This document shows positions 9,681-20,054 of a stretch of DNA of 64,000 nt, in pieces (position 1 is the stretch's first letter; every line of letters begins with the position of its first letter). Below the pieces are notes generated by a model. That model was not told where the DNA came from and did no database searches. It was given only the letters and a program-made list of their open reading frames with translations. Origin of the DNA: Cupriavidus necator (GTDB lineage Bacteria; Pseudomonadota; Gammaproteobacteria; Burkholderiales; Burkholderiaceae); NCBI RefSeq assembly GCF_013141915.1, contig NZ_SROX01000020.1, forward strand, positions 62,001-126,000, read 5' to 3'. The position numbers were made by a program, and so were the translations under genes.

Positions 9681-10885
9681 TGCAGCGATTCCAGACTGAT
9701 TCTTCCGCGGCACCGTTCCGGCTTGCCGTGCCCGAACGCCAGCCGCTGTTCTCGCCGCGCGGCTGGATCGCGCTGCTCGCACTGGCGGTGATCGTCGGCA
9801 TCGGCGTGCCGGTGGGTGCGCTGCTGGTGCCGGAAGGCCACCCGCTGCACCTGTCGGCGTACGCGCTGACGCTGGTCGGCAAGATCATGTGCTTCGCGCT
9901 GGCGGCAATCGCGCTCGACCTGGTGTGGGGCTACTGCGGCATCCTCAGCCTCGGCCATGGCCTGTTCTTCGCGCTGGGCGGCTATGCTATGGGCATGTAC
10001 CTGATGCGTTCGATCGGCCGCGAGGGCGTATATCAAAGCGAATTGCCGGACTTCATGGTGTTCCTCGACTGGAAGGAACTGCCGTGGTTCTGGCACGGCA
10101 CCGACCACCTCGGCTATGTGCTGCTGCTGGTAGTGCTGGTGCCGGGCGTACTGGCGTGGCTGTTCGGCTTCTTTGCCTTCCGTTCGCGCATCAAGGGCGT
10201 GTACCTGTCGATCATCACGCAGGCCATGACGTATGCGGCGATGCTGCTGTTCTTCCGCAACGAGACCGGCTTCGGCGGCAACAACGGCTTTACCGACTTC
10301 AAGCGCATCGCCGGGTTCGCCATCGCCGCGCCGCAGACGCGCACGGCGCTGTTCGTGCTGACCTTCCTGGCGCTGCTGGCCGGCTTCATCGCCTGCCGCT
10401 ACATCGTCACCTCGAAGCTCGGCCGCGTGGTCGCGGCGGTGCGCGATGCCGAGATGCGCGTGATGTTCTCCGGCTACAGCCCGCTCGGCTACAAGCTGTT
10501 CGTGTGGACCTTCTCGGCGGTGCTGTGCGGCATCGCCGGTGCGCTCTACGTGCCGCAGGTCGGCATCATCAACCCGGGCGAGATGTCGCCCGGCAACTCG
10601 ATCGAGATGGCAGTGTGGGTCGCCGTTGGCGGGCGCGGCACGCTGATCGGGCCGGTGATCGGCGCGTTCCTGGTCAATGGCGCCAAGACCCTGTTCACCG
10701 CCCACTTTGCCGAATACTGGCTGTTCCTGCTGGGCGCGATGTTCGTGCTGGTGACGCTGTACCTGCCAGATGGCGTAACGGGGCTGTGGACACGCCTGCG
10801 CCAGCGTCGCGCCGCGCCGGCACCGCTTGCGCCGGAACCCGTTTCCGCGCCCGTCGTCGCGGGCCGCACCGGAGGTGAAGCATGA
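9677..10885 (+). CDS. urtC: Urea ABC transporter permease UrtC
   Basis: Second permease (402 aa), LivM-like. It has about nine or ten membrane helices and the motif DLVWGYCGILSLGHGLFFAL. A GGAGG lies just before the overlapping ATGATG start (9677 or 9680). The C-terminal tail is Ala/Pro/Arg-rich and cytoplasmic. It partners UrtB to form the channel and is coupled to urtD by a 4-base overlap. Confidence 0.94.
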   Translation: MMQRFQTDSSAAPFRLAVPERQPLFSPRGWIALLALAVIVGIGVPVGALLVPEGHPLHLSAYALTLVGKIMCFALAAIALDLVWGYCGILSLGHGLFFALGGYAMGMYLMRSIGREGVYQSELPDFMVFLDWKELPWFWHGTDHLGYVLLLVVLVPGVLAWLFGFFAFRSRIKGVYLSIITQAMTYAAMLLFFRNETGFGGNNGFTDFKRIAGFAIAAPQTRTALFVLTFLALLAGFIACRYIVTSKLGRVVAAVRDAEMRVMFSGYSPLGYKLFVWTFSAVLCGIAGALYVPQVGIINPGEMSPGNSIEMAVWVAVGGRGTLIGPVIGAFLVNGAKTLFTAHFAEYWLFLLGAMFVLVTLYLPDGVTGLWTRLRQRRAAPAPLAPEPVSAPVVAGRTGGEA

Positions 10886-11730
10886 ACGCCGCGCTTCAGC
10901 ATGGCCAGGCCGAAAGCGGCGATGCCACCGGCCTGGGCCGCGTGCTCGAGCCGGGCACCATCGATGTGTCGCACGGCCCGATCCTCTACCTGGAAGACCT
11001 CACCGTGCAGTTCGACGGTTTCCGCGCGCTCAACCAACTGAACCTGTCGATCGACCATGGCGAGCTGCGCTGCGTGATCGGCCCCAACGGCGCCGGCAAG
11101 ACCACCATGATGGATGTCATCACCGGCAAGACCGGGCCGCGCAACGCCAGTGTCAGCGGACGCGTGTTCCTCGGCCAGACCATCGACCTGATGCGCATGA
11201 CCGAGCCGCGCATCGCACAGGTGGGCATCGGCCGCAAGTTCCAGAAGCCCACCGTGTTCGAGCAGCATGCGGTGTGGGAGAACCTGGAACTGGCGATGCA
11301 GGCCGACAAGCGCTGGTGGTCGTCGCTGCGCGCGCGCCTGACCCCGGCGGGGCATCGCCGCATCGAAGAGACCCTGGCGCTGACCGGCCTGGAGGCCGAG
11401 GCCTACCGGCCCGCGGGGATGCTGTCGCACGGACAGAAGCAGCGGCTGGAGATCGGCATGCTGCTGATGCAGCAGCCGCAGCTGTTGCTGCTCGACGAGC
11501 CGGTGGCCGGCATGACCGATGAAGAGACCATGCAGCTTGCCGGCCTGCTCAACGGCCTGCGCGGCAGCTGCTCGATGATGGTGGTGGAACACGACATGGA
11601 GTTTGTCGCCGCGCTGGCCGGAGATGCCGGCAAGGTCACGGTGCTGGCCGAGGGCAGTGTGCTGGCCGAAGGCACGCTCGACAGCGTCAAGCGCGACGAG
11701 CGCGTGATTGAATCCTACCTGGGGAGATAG
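10882..11730 (+). CDS. urtD: Urea ABC transporter ATP-binding protein UrtD
   Basis: LivG-type ATPase (282 aa). It shows Walker A GPNGAGKTTMMDVITG, signature LSHGQKQRLEIG, Walker B LLLLDEPVAGM and the H-loop MVVEHDMEF. About 38 N-terminal residues precede the ABC domain. It is cytoplasmic and energises UrtBC together with UrtE. It starts inside the urtC stop and ends 2 bases before urtE. Confidence 0.95.
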   Translation: MNAALQHGQAESGDATGLGRVLEPGTIDVSHGPILYLEDLTVQFDGFRALNQLNLSIDHGELRCVIGPNGAGKTTMMDVITGKTGPRNASVSGRVFLGQTIDLMRMTEPRIAQVGIGRKFQKPTVFEQHAVWENLELAMQADKRWWSSLRARLTPAGHRRIEETLALTGLEAEAYRPAGMLSHGQKQRLEIGMLLMQQPQLLLLDEPVAGMTDEETMQLAGLLNGLRGSCSMMVVEHDMEFVAALAGDAGKVTVLAEGSVLAEGTLDSVKRDERVIESYLGR

Positions 11731-11732
11731 GC

Positions 11733-12425
11733 ATGCTGCAGGTCAATGCACTGAACCAGTTCTACGGCGGCAGCCATATCCTGCGCAACGTCAGCTTCGA
11801 AGTGCCGGCGGGCCGGCTGACCACGCTGCTCGGCCGCAACGGCGTAGGCAAGAGCACGCTGCTGAAATGCCTGATGGGCGTGGTGCCGACGCGCAGCGGC
11901 AGCATCCATTGGGACGGCAAGGCCCTGGAAAAGAAGGCGCCTTATGAGCGGGTGTCCGCGGGGCTGGCCTATGTGCCGCAGGGGCGCGAGATCTTCCCGC
12001 GGCTGACGGTCGAGGAGAACCTGCTGATCGGCGCCGCCAGCCGCGCGCGGCCCGCGGGCGTGCCGGAGCGCATCTACCAGCTGTTCCCGGTGCTGCGCAC
12101 CATGCGCCTGCGCCGCGGCGGCGACCTGTCCGGCGGGCAGCAGCAGCAACTGGCAATCGGGCGCGCGCTGATGAGCGAGCCGGGCCTGCTGATCCTGGAC
12201 GAACCGACCGAAGGCATCCAGCCCTCAATCATCCAGGACATCGGCCGCGCCTTGCGGCTGTTGGTCGACGAGTTCGGCATGACGGTGCTGCTGGTCGAGC
12301 AGTACTACGAATTCGCGCGGCAGATTGCCGACCACTATGTGGTGATGAGCCGCGGCGAAGTGGTGGCGCGCGGCGCCGGCGCCAGCATGGAGCAGGACGG
12401 CGTGCGCGAGCTGATCGCCGTATAA
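11733..12425 (+). CDS. urtE: Urea ABC transporter ATP-binding protein UrtE
   Basis: LivF-type ATPase (230 aa). It shows Walker A GRNGVGKSTLLKCLMG, signature LSGGQQQQLAIGRALMS, Walker B LLILDEPTEGIQPSII and H-loop VLLVEQYYEF. It is the last transport gene; ureD follows after 25 bases with no terminator, so uptake and hydrolysis are probably on one transcript. Confidence 0.95.
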   Translation: MLQVNALNQFYGGSHILRNVSFEVPAGRLTTLLGRNGVGKSTLLKCLMGVVPTRSGSIHWDGKALEKKAPYERVSAGLAYVPQGREIFPRLTVEENLLIGAASRARPAGVPERIYQLFPVLRTMRLRRGGDLSGGQQQQLAIGRALMSEPGLLILDEPTEGIQPSIIQDIGRALRLLVDEFGMTVLLVEQYYEFARQIADHYVVMSRGEVVARGAGASMEQDGVRELIAV

Positions 12426-12450
12426 AGCGCGCACAAGCCCTTCGCCAGCC

Positions 12451-13323
12451 ATGCGCCATCCCGATTTCCCTTCGTCCGTCGCCATGCTGCCGGCAGCATG
12501 GCAGGCCACGCTGCACTTGCGCTTTGCGCGGCGCGGTGAGCGCACCGCGCTGACTGAGCGCCGCCATCGGGGCCCGCTGCTGGTGCAGAAGCCGTTGTAC
12601 CCGGAAGGCGCCATCTGCCACGCGGTGATCCTGCACCCGCCGGCGGGGGTCGCGGGTGGCGACAGCCTGGAGATCGACGTGGCGGTGGAGGCCGGCGCGC
12701 ACGCCGTGCTGGCGACGCCCGGCGCCACCAAGTGGTACAAGTCGCTCGGCCGCGATGCGTCACAGCAAGTGCGGATGGCGGTGGGCGAGGGCGCGCGGCT
12801 GGACTGGCTGCCGCAGGAGAACATCGTCTTTGACGACGCGCGGGTGCGGATTTCGACCGTGCTCGACGTGGCGCCGGGCGGCAGCGCGATCGGCTGGGAT
12901 GCCGTGGTGCTCGGCCGGCAGGCGTCGGGCGAGCAGTGGACGCGCGGCGCGCTGTGGCTGGACACCCGCATCGGCGCCGGCGCACGCGCGCTGTGGATCG
13001 AACAATCGCAGCTGGAAGCGGCCTCGCCGCTGCGCACCGCCGTGGCGGCGCTGGACGGGCTGAACGTGCTGGGCACGCTGTGGGCCGTCGGCGCCGGCGC
13101 CACGCAGGAACTTGCGGAAGCGCTGGCCGAGCGGCTGCCCTATACGCCGGCGTTGCGCGCCGGCGTGACGTGCCTGGCCGCCCACGGCCAGTCGATGCTG
13201 CTGCTGCGCGTGCTGGGCCGGCACATGGAAGCGGTGCGCCACGTCATGACCGACAGCTGGCAGGTGCTGCGCATGCCGATCCATGGCGTCGCGGCGCGGC
13301 CGCTGCGGCTGTGGGCCACGTAG
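12451..13323 (+). CDS. ureD: Urease accessory protein UreD
   Basis: Urease maturation scaffold (290 aa) that binds apo-urease with UreF and UreG during nickel delivery in the cytoplasm. Family landmarks are LLVQKPLYPEGAICHAVILH, PPAGVAGGDSLEIDV and TPGATKWYKS. The annotated ATG is 25 bases after urtE; an internal Met at residue 12 (12484) is a possible alternative. It is first of the urease genes, the usual order in this group (D-A-J-B-C-E-F-G). Confidence 0.94.
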   Translation: MRHPDFPSSVAMLPAAWQATLHLRFARRGERTALTERRHRGPLLVQKPLYPEGAICHAVILHPPAGVAGGDSLEIDVAVEAGAHAVLATPGATKWYKSLGRDASQQVRMAVGEGARLDWLPQENIVFDDARVRISTVLDVAPGGSAIGWDAVVLGRQASGEQWTRGALWLDTRIGAGARALWIEQSQLEAASPLRTAVAALDGLNVLGTLWAVGAGATQELAEALAERLPYTPALRAGVTCLAAHGQSMLLLRVLGRHMEAVRHVMTDSWQVLRMPIHGVAARPLRLWAT

Positions 13324-13362
13324 CCCGCCAAACGACAATCGAGCAAGTACAAGGAACCAGGC

Positions 13363-13665
13363 ATGGAACTGACGCCGCGAGAGAAAGACAAGTTGCTGAT
13401 CTTCACCGCCGCGCTGCTGGCCGAGCGGCGCAAGGCCCGCGGGCTCAAGCTGAACTACCCGGAAGCGGTGGCGCTGATCACCGCCGCCATCATGGAAGGC
13501 GCGCGCGACGGCAGCACCGTGGCCGAGCTGATGCACGCCGGCACCACCGTGCTGCAGCGCGAGGACGTGATGGACGGCGTGGCCGAGATGATCCCCGAGA
13601 TCCAGGTCGAGGCCACCTTCCCGGACGGCACCAAGCTGGTCACGGTGCACCATCCCATTGTCTGA
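13363..13665 (+). CDS. ureA: Urease gamma subunit
   Basis: Smallest structural subunit (100 aa, the normal length). It begins [21 protein letters not shown] and contains the family patterns [14 protein letters not shown] and [18 protein letters not shown]. It assembles with UreB and UreC into a trimer of alpha-beta-gamma units. An AAGGAACC site precedes the start. Confidence 0.97.
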   Translation: MELTPREKDKLLIFTAALLAERRKARGLKLNYPEAVALITAAIMEGARDGSTVAELMHAGTTVLQREDVMDGVAEMIPEIQVEATFPDGTKLVTVHHPIV

Positions 13666-13714
13666 AAACGCATTGATCACCGCAGCCGACCACCCGGCCA
13701 AACCGAGGAACGCC

Positions 13715-14326
13715 ATGACCCGTACCGCTTGCCGCCGCCTTGCCCTGGGCGCATTCTTGACCGTTGCCGCCGGCGCCGCGCTGGCGCATCCCGGCCACGA
13801 TGCCGCCACCGTCGGCGCCAGCCTGTGGGCCGGCCTGGCGCACCCGTTCACCGGCGCCGACCACCTGCTGGCGATGGCCGCGGTGGGCGTATGGAGCGCG
13901 CTGGTGGCGGGCTCCGCCGGCGCTACGCTGCGACTGCCGCTGGCCTTTGTCGCGCTGATGCTGGTGGGTGCCGAGCTGGGGCTGGCCGGCCTGGCGCTGC
14001 CAGCGGTCGAACCGATGATTGCGGCTTCGCTGCTGGTGATCGGCCTGTTGCTGGCATTGCGCGCCAGGCTGCCGGCATGGGCCGGCACGCTGCTGGTTGG
14101 CGGCTTTGCCATGTTCCACGGCTATGCGCATGGCGCGGAACTGCCCGCCAGCGCGGGCGCGCTGCCAGCGGTGCTGGCCTACGTGGGCGGGTTTGCCGCG
14201 GCCACCATGGCGCTGCACCTGCTGGGCATCGGCGCCGGCACGCTGCTGCGCCGCCATGCCGGCTGGCTGGCGCGCGCCGCCGGCGCCGGCGTCGCGCTGT
14301 ACGGCGCGGGCCTGCTGGTGTCCTGA
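13715..14326 (+). CDS. ureJ: HupE/UreJ family membrane protein
   Basis: Membrane protein (203 aa) of the HupE/UreJ family, thought to be a secondary nickel transporter or permease. The start at 13715 follows GAGGAA and gives a signal peptide ending ALA, leaving HPGHD at the mature N terminus. Family motifs are [12 protein letters not shown] and [13 protein letters not shown], whose His and Asp residues are candidate nickel ligands, and about six helices follow. Its place between ureA and ureB recurs in Cupriavidus-type clusters and ties it to urease nickel supply. Confidence 0.9.
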   Translation: MTRTACRRLALGAFLTVAAGAALAHPGHDAATVGASLWAGLAHPFTGADHLLAMAAVGVWSALVAGSAGATLRLPLAFVALMLVGAELGLAGLALPAVEPMIAASLLVIGLLLALRARLPAWAGTLLVGGFAMFHGYAHGAELPASAGALPAVLAYVGGFAAATMALHLLGIGAGTLLRRHAGWLARAAGAGVALYGAGLLVS

Positions 14327-14337
14327 GGAGCAGCGCG

Positions 14338-14643
14338 ATGATTCCCGGTGAACTGATGCCCGCCGACGGCGAGATCGAACTCAATGCCGGCCGCGCCACG
14401 GTCAGCGTGACCGTGGCCAATACCGGCGACCGGCCGATCCAGGTCGGCTCGCACTTCCACTTCTACGAGACCAACGCCGCGCTTGCGTTCGAGCGCGAGG
14501 CCGCGCGCGGTTTCCGCCTGAACATCGCCGCGGGCACTGCGGTGCGCTTCGAGCCCGGCCAGACGCGCACCGTCGAGCTGGTGGCGCTGGACGGCGACCG
14601 CATCGTGTACGGCTTCAACGGCAAGATCATGGGAGCGCTGTGA
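14338..14643 (+). CDS. ureB: Urease beta subunit
   Basis: Structural subunit (101 aa). It begins [19 protein letters not shown] and contains the conserved [21 protein letters not shown]. The long open frame upstream is only ureJ read in another phase; the ATG at 14338 follows GAGGAG. The stop overlaps the ureC ATG (TGATG), so the two are translationally coupled. Confidence 0.97.
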   Translation: MIPGELMPADGEIELNAGRATVSVTVANTGDRPIQVGSHFHFYETNAALAFEREAARGFRLNIAAGTAVRFEPGQTRTVELVALDGDRIVYGFNGKIMGAL

Positions 14644-16358
14644 TGGCGAAGATTTCCAGGCAGGCCTATGCCGAGATGTTCGGCCCGACCACCGGCGACC
14701 GTTTGCGGCTGGCCGACACGGGTCTCATCGTCGAAGTCGAGAAGGACTTCACCATTTATGGCGAGGAAGTGAAGTTCGGCGGCGGCAAGGTCATCCGCGA
14801 CGGCATGGGCCAGAGCCAGCGCATGGCGAAGGACTGCGTCGACACCGTGATTACCAACGCGCTGATCATCGACCACTGGGGCATCGTCAAGGCCGATATC
14901 GGCCTGAAGCACGGACGCATCGCAGCGATCGGCAAGGCCGGCAATCCCGATATCCAGCCGGGCGTCACCATCGTGGTGGGCCCGGGGACCGAGGTGATCG
15001 CGGCCGAAGGCATGATCGTCACGGCCGGCGGCATCGACAGCCATATCCACTTCATCTGCCCGCAGCAGATCGAAGAGGCGCTGATGAGCGGCGTCACCAC
15101 CATGATCGGCGGCGGCACCGGCCCGGCCACCGGAACCTTCGCCACCACCGTGACGCCGGGGCCGTGGTACATGGAGCGCATGCTGCAGGCGGCCGATGCC
15201 TATCCGATGAATATCGGCCTGCTGGGCAAGGGCAACGCCAGCCAGCAAGGCCCGATCCTGGAGCAGGTGGAAGCCGGCGCCATCGGCCTGAAGCTGCACG
15301 AAGACTGGGGCACCACGCCGGCGGCGATCGACACTTGCCTGTCGGTGGCGGACGCGACCGACACCCAGGTCGCGATCCATACCGATACGCTCAACGAGGC
15401 CGGTTTTGTCGAGACCACCATTGCCGCGTTCAAGGGCCGCACCATCCATACGTACCACACCGAGGGCGCGGGCGGCGGCCATGCGCCGGACATCATCAAG
15501 GTCTGCGGCGAGGCCAACGTGCTGCCGTCCTCGACCAACCCGACGCGCCCCTACACGGTCAACACGCTGGACGAGCATCTCGACATGCTGATGGTGTGCC
15601 ACCACCTGGACCCGTCGATCGCCGAGGACATCGCTTTCGCCGAAAGCCGCATCCGCCGCGAAACCATCGCCGCCGAGGACATCCTGCACGACCTCGGCGC
15701 GTTCTCGATGATCTCGAGCGATTCGCAGGCGATGGGGCGCGTCGGCGAGGTCATCATCCGCACCTGGCAGACCGCGCACAAGATGGCGGCGCAGCGTGGC
15801 AAGCTGCCCGGCGATCCGCACGATGCGCGCGGCGGGCACGACAACTTCCGCGTCAGGCGCTATGTCGCCAAGTACACGATCAATCCCGCGTTGACCCATG
15901 GCATCGCGCATGAGGTGGGATCGGTCGAGGTCGGCAAGTGGGCCGACCTGGTGCTGTGGCGCCCGGCATTCTTTGGCGTCAAGCCGAGCCTGATCCTCAA
16001 GGGCGGCATGATCGCCGCCGCGGCAATGGGCGACCCCAACGCCTCGATCCCGACGCCGCAGCCGGTGCACTACCGGCCGATGTTTGCCGCGGCCGGCGGC
16101 GCCCTGCATCGTTCTTCGCTGACCTTTGTGTCGCAGGCGGCGCTGGCGGCCGGCATCGGCGAGCGCTACGGCCTGGCCAAGACGCTGTCGGCCGTGCGCG
16201 GCACCCGCACGGTCAGCAAGCGAGACATGGTCCACAATGACTGGCAACCGCACGTCACGGTCGATCCCGAGACCTACCAGGTCGTCGCCGACGGCCAGTT
16301 GCTGATGTGCGAGCCCGCCACCGAGCTGCCCATGGCGCAGCGCTACTTCCTGTTCTGA
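14643..16358 (+). CDS. ureC: Urease alpha subunit (catalytic)
   Basis: Catalytic subunit (571 aa) that hydrolyses urea to ammonia and carbamate. The dinickel ligands fall at the same numbers as in Klebsiella urease: H134 and H136 in SHIHFICP, carbamylated K217 in [10 protein letters not shown]246 in AIHTDT, H272 in TYHTEG, and the Asp of SSDSQAMGR. The flap segment [13 protein letters not shown] with its catalytic His is intact. The start is the ATG overlapping the ureB stop; a GTG 3 bases earlier is less likely. All residues needed for activity are present. Confidence 0.98.
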   Translation: MAKISRQAYAEMFGPTTGDRLRLADTGLIVEVEKDFTIYGEEVKFGGGKVIRDGMGQSQRMAKDCVDTVITNALIIDHWGIVKADIGLKHGRIAAIGKAGNPDIQPGVTIVVGPGTEVIAAEGMIVTAGGIDSHIHFICPQQIEEALMSGVTTMIGGGTGPATGTFATTVTPGPWYMERMLQAADAYPMNIGLLGKGNASQQGPILEQVEAGAIGLKLHEDWGTTPAAIDTCLSVADATDTQVAIHTDTLNEAGFVETTIAAFKGRTIHTYHTEGAGGGHAPDIIKVCGEANVLPSSTNPTRPYTVNTLDEHLDMLMVCHHLDPSIAEDIAFAESRIRRETIAAEDILHDLGAFSMISSDSQAMGRVGEVIIRTWQTAHKMAAQRGKLPGDPHDARGGHDNFRVRRYVAKYTINPALTHGIAHEVGSVEVGKWADLVLWRPAFFGVKPSLILKGGMIAAAAMGDPNASIPTPQPVHYRPMFAAAGGALHRSSLTFVSQAALAAGIGERYGLAKTLSAVRGTRTVSKRDMVHNDWQPHVTVDPETYQVVADGQLLMCEPATELPMAQRYFLF

Positions 16359-16387
16359 CCGGCCGGGGCAGTTGCCTTGGAATACCC

Positions 16388-16981
16388 ATGCTGAAGATCG
16401 ACAAACTCCTGACCGCGCCGCACGGCATTGCGCCGGTGCTGGTGCGCCGCGCACCCAAGCTGGTACTGCCCTTCGCCGACCGCAGCAAGAGCCGCCTGCG
16501 CGCGGTGCTCGACAACGGCGCCGACGCCGCGCTGTTCCTGCCGCGCGGCACGGTGCTGCGCGGCGGCGACCTGCTGGTGGCGGAAGACGGCAGTTTCGTC
16601 GAGGTGCAAGCCGCCACCGAATCCGTGCTGGAAGTGCGCACGCAAGACCCGCATGCGCTGATGCGCGCGGCCTACCACCTTGGCAACCGGCACACGCCGG
16701 TGGAGATCGGGCGCGACTACCTGCGGCTCGAATATGACGCGGTGCTGGCCGACATGCTGCAGCGGCTGGGGGTGCGCGCCGAACGCGCCGAACTGCCGTT
16801 CGAGCCGGAGGCGGGCGCCTATGGCGGCGGTCACAAGCATGGGCATGACGCGACGTTCGCGGAGGACTATGCGGCGGCGCAGGCGGTGTTTCATGAGCAT
16901 CATGGGCATTCGCATGGGCATGACTACGATCATGGCGACGCGGGTCATGTTGACGACGCTTCCTGCGTGCATAAGCATTAA
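16388..16981 (+). CDS. ureE: Urease accessory protein UreE, nickel metallochaperone
   Basis: Nickel carrier (197 aa) that hands nickel to UreG. The N-terminal peptide-binding domain starts [13 protein letters not shown], and the metal-binding domain contains [13 protein letters not shown], with the conserved His at the dimer interface. The C-terminal 45 residues are very His-rich ([27 protein letters not shown]), a nickel-storage tail. The start at 16388 is 29 bases after ureC. Confidence 0.95.
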   Translation: MLKIDKLLTAPHGIAPVLVRRAPKLVLPFADRSKSRLRAVLDNGADAALFLPRGTVLRGGDLLVAEDGSFVEVQAATESVLEVRTQDPHALMRAAYHLGNRHTPVEIGRDYLRLEYDAVLADMLQRLGVRAERAELPFEPEAGAYGGGHKHGHDATFAEDYAAAQAVFHEHHGHSHGHDYDHGDAGHVDDASCVHKH

Positions 16982-17050
16982 TTGCCGCTAGCGCTGACAC
17001 ATGAAGGTACGTTGTGAACCAGCCTGATTACCTCGCCCACACCGACACCG

Positions 17051-17084
17051 CGCTCCCCTCTCCCGCAGGTGGGAGAGGGGAGCG
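17051..17084. repeat. Dispersed palindrome, copy 2 (ureE-ureF)
   Basis: A perfect 14-bp stem, CGCTCCCCTCTCCC and GGGAGAGGGGAGCG, around GCAGGT. It is the best copy of the four in the window. It sits in the 130-base gap between ureE and ureF, the widest gap inside the urease genes, without a U-tract. It could form an mRNA hairpin that sets lower expression of ureFG. Confidence 0.8.
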
Positions 17085-17111
17085 AATCGTCGCAAAGCGC
17101 AGGATCGTGTA

Positions 17112-17804
17112 ATGACCTCTCTCCCTCAACTCATCTCGCTGCTTCACCTTGCCTCGCCTGCATTGCCGATCGGCGGCTTCAGTTATTCGCAAGGCCTCGA
17201 GGCCGCCATCGAATGTGGCAGCGTGCAGGATGCGCCGAGCGCCGAGCGCTGGATCCGCGACAACCTGCTGCAGGTGCAGGCGCAATGCGAGGCGCCGCTG
17301 TGGCTGCTGCTGCATCGATACTGGCAGGCGGGCGACACCGCACAGGTACAGGCATGGAATGACTGGTTCCACGCCACCCGCGAGACCTCCGAGTTGCGGC
17401 TGGAGACGGCGCAGATGGGCTGGTCGCTGGCCAGGCTGATTGCGCAGATGGAGTGGGGCACGCCGGTGCTGCGCGAGACCCTCGCGATGCTGTCGCCGGC
17501 ATGCCTGCCGACGGCTTTTGCGGCCGCCTGCGTGGCGCTGGAGATCGCGGCGCGCGACGGGCTGGCCGCCTACTGCTTCAACTGGGCCGAGAACCAGGTG
17601 GCCGCGGCGATCAAGGCGGTGCCGCTGGGCCAGGTGGCTGGCCAGCACATGCTGCGGCGCCTCCACGGCGCGGTGCTCGATACCGTTGCAGAAGCCGCGC
17701 GCCGCGCCGACGCCACGCCGCCGCAACTGTCGACGTTTTCCCCGATGCTGGGCCTGCTGTGCGCACGGCACGAAACGCAGTACTCCCGCTTGTTCCGATC
17801 CTGA
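17112..17804 (+). CDS. ureF: Urease accessory protein UreF
   Basis: All-helical maturation factor (230 aa) that joins UreD and acts on the GTPase UreG to gate nickel insertion. Family features are [21 protein letters not shown] near the start and [18 protein letters not shown] about two thirds along. The start at 17112 comes directly after the palindromic repeat. ureG follows after 13 bases. Confidence 0.94.
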   Translation: MTSLPQLISLLHLASPALPIGGFSYSQGLEAAIECGSVQDAPSAERWIRDNLLQVQAQCEAPLWLLLHRYWQAGDTAQVQAWNDWFHATRETSELRLETAQMGWSLARLIAQMEWGTPVLRETLAMLSPACLPTAFAAACVALEIAARDGLAAYCFNWAENQVAAAIKAVPLGQVAGQHMLRRLHGAVLDTVAEAARRADATPPQLSTFSPMLGLLCARHETQYSRLFRS

Positions 17805-17817
17805 ACCGATACCCACC

Positions 17818-18443
<626 letters not shown>

Positions 18444-18447
<4 letters not shown>

Positions 18448-18893
18448 GCTTCGGGGCTGGCCTCGGCATCGGGTGCGGAGCGCGCGCCGGCACTGGTGTG
18501 TCCCAGCGCCGGGCGGAAGCTGCCCTTGCCCGCCAGCGCCCGCGCCACCGCGGCCACCAGGTTCAGCTCGGGCTCGCTCAGCTCGGCCATGTGGTGCACC
18601 GTGGCCTCGATCGCCGCGCGCTGGCGGTTGCCGAACGGCGCACGGGATTGCTCGACCTGGAGCTGGCTGGCGTCGTGGCGGCTGAAGTCGAGCATTTCGG
18701 CGGTGGGTACGGCAAGGGTCTCGGCCAGCCTGCAGATGTTGGCCAGCGCCAGGTTGCGCTTGCCGCTTTCAATGCCGCTCAGGTACGAGCGCGACAGCCC
18801 GCTTTCGAGCGAGAGGGTCTCTTGGGACCAGCCTCTTTGCTTGCGTAGCCAGGCGAGATGCAATCCGAAAAGTCTGAGATTTCGAGTAGGCAT
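18444..18893 (-). CDS. XRE-family helix-turn-helix regulator
   Basis: Small DNA-binding protein (149 aa). The N-terminal HTH is clear: [22 protein letters not shown] then [25 protein letters not shown] in continuation. The C-terminal half is a short Ala-rich helical tail without a ligand domain. The start [10 protein letters not shown] is chosen because the HTH begins there; the open frame upstream has no conserved features. It lies tail-to-tail with ureG. Target unknown: it could control itself or the divergent gene at 19160. Confidence 0.8.
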
Positions 18894-18971
18894 GGGATCA
18901 TGAAAAGTTCGGAGTGGTCTGAGGCTAAGGGTTTGACCTTGAGGCAACGACAACTTATCCTCTTCCTCACT

Positions 18972-18984
18972 ATCGGTGTCCGAT
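18972..18984. promoter_or_regulatory. Short inverted repeat, possible XRE operator
   Basis: ATCGG-TGT-CCGAT lies between the divergent XRE gene and the cupin-like gene, 79 bases upstream of the XRE start. Short palindromes of this size are typical XRE targets, but this is only positional evidence. Confidence 0.3.
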
Positions 18985-19159
18985 CCGCAAATTGAGGGGC
19001 GCGCCAGGCATTGGCGCGGCACGATGGCATCAACCGGGCGGCCTGCATCGCAGCGCCGCGCCAGACGGGTTATTGCGCCAGACCGAGCGTCACGCCGCCA
19101 CGCGTGCGCCGGCTGCGCGGACAGGCGCATGGCGCCTGTCGCCCTGCAGGGGGATTGCC

Positions 19160-19993
19160 ATGCAGATCTTCACGCTGTTCGAGGCGCGCATGCGCGCCAG
19201 CGATGCCGACCGCCGCGCGCCGTCGGATTTCATTCCCGGATTCCAGCCACGCTTGCTTGCCGCCGCTGCCGGCCTCGGCTGCACCTGCGACTACGTCTTC
19301 CTCTGCGCCGGCGAGCGCCAGCCGGAATTTTCAGCGGATTGCCATGAATGGTGGGCTTGCCTGCGCGGCGGCCTGCGGTTGTCTTCGCCCGGCCGCGGCA
19401 GCTTGCTGGTGGGCGGCGGTGAACTGTTCGCACCCGCGCCGGGCGTGCCGATGCAGGTGCAGGCGGTGGCCGACACCATCCTGGTGCGCGCGGTGCCGCA
19501 AGGCCTGGCCGACGCCGCGCGCCCCGTGGCCATGCCCGCGGGCGCGTGGCACTGCGCGCTGGGCGCGCTTGCTCCCGCCGGCGCCGAGGGCGGGGCGCCA
19601 ACGCAGGCGTTGACGGATGTGCCGGATGCGGATGACCGGCCAGCGCAGCAGGCTATGCGCCCGGAGTTTGTCCAGCTGGATGGGCCGGCGGATGACTGGG
19701 GCCGGCGCCTGCAGGCGCGCGGGCTGCGCTGGGCGCTGTGTTACCGGGGCGCCATCGCCCTGCATTGGCAGGGCGCGCTGGTGCGGGCCGGGGGCGACAT
19801 GGCTTTCCTGCAGCCTGGCACGCTCTACGCGCTGGACGCGCATGAGTCGTGCCGGCTTGACGTGCTGGTGCCGGGCACCGGCCTGCTGTGCTGCTTCGGG
19901 CCCGGCGATGCCCCGCACGACGGCGTGGCCTGCGGCGGCGGCCGGCGCGCGGATGGACACGCCATGGGGTGCACTGCGCTGGCACTGGCCTGA
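19160..19993 (+). CDS. Hypothetical duplicated cupin-like protein
   Basis: Unrecognised protein (277 aa). Two halves look alike and each resembles a beta-barrel cupin without the metal-binding His motif: first ACLRGGLRLSSPGRGSLLVGGGELFAP with VADTILVRAVP, then ALCYRGAIALHWQGALVRAGGDMAFL with CRLDVLVPGTGLLCC. The pattern of glycine turns followed by a place-and-ligand strand is what suggests a bicupin. No signal peptide. The start at 19160 follows GGGGG; the frame is open further upstream without support. It is divergent from the XRE regulator, which could be its controller. Confidence 0.6.
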   Translation: MQIFTLFEARMRASDADRRAPSDFIPGFQPRLLAAAAGLGCTCDYVFLCAGERQPEFSADCHEWWACLRGGLRLSSPGRGSLLVGGGELFAPAPGVPMQVQAVADTILVRAVPQGLADAARPVAMPAGAWHCALGALAPAGAEGGAPTQALTDVPDADDRPAQQAMRPEFVQLDGPADDWGRRLQARGLRWALCYRGAIALHWQGALVRAGGDMAFLQPGTLYALDAHESCRLDVLVPGTGLLCCFGPGDAPHDGVACGGGRRADGHAMGCTALALA

Positions 19994-20054
19994 TGGCCGG
20001 GCTGCCAGCGGGCGCCATGCGCATGCAGCGCAGCCGCCGGCTGGCGCGCCGCGT

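Noticed and set aside
14463-17000. Very long open frame on the - strand across ureB, ureC and ureE (845 codons)
   Set aside because: Arg/Ala/His-rich translation with no family features; it mirrors urease genes whose catalytic residues are intact. High GC removes stop codons on the opposite strand.
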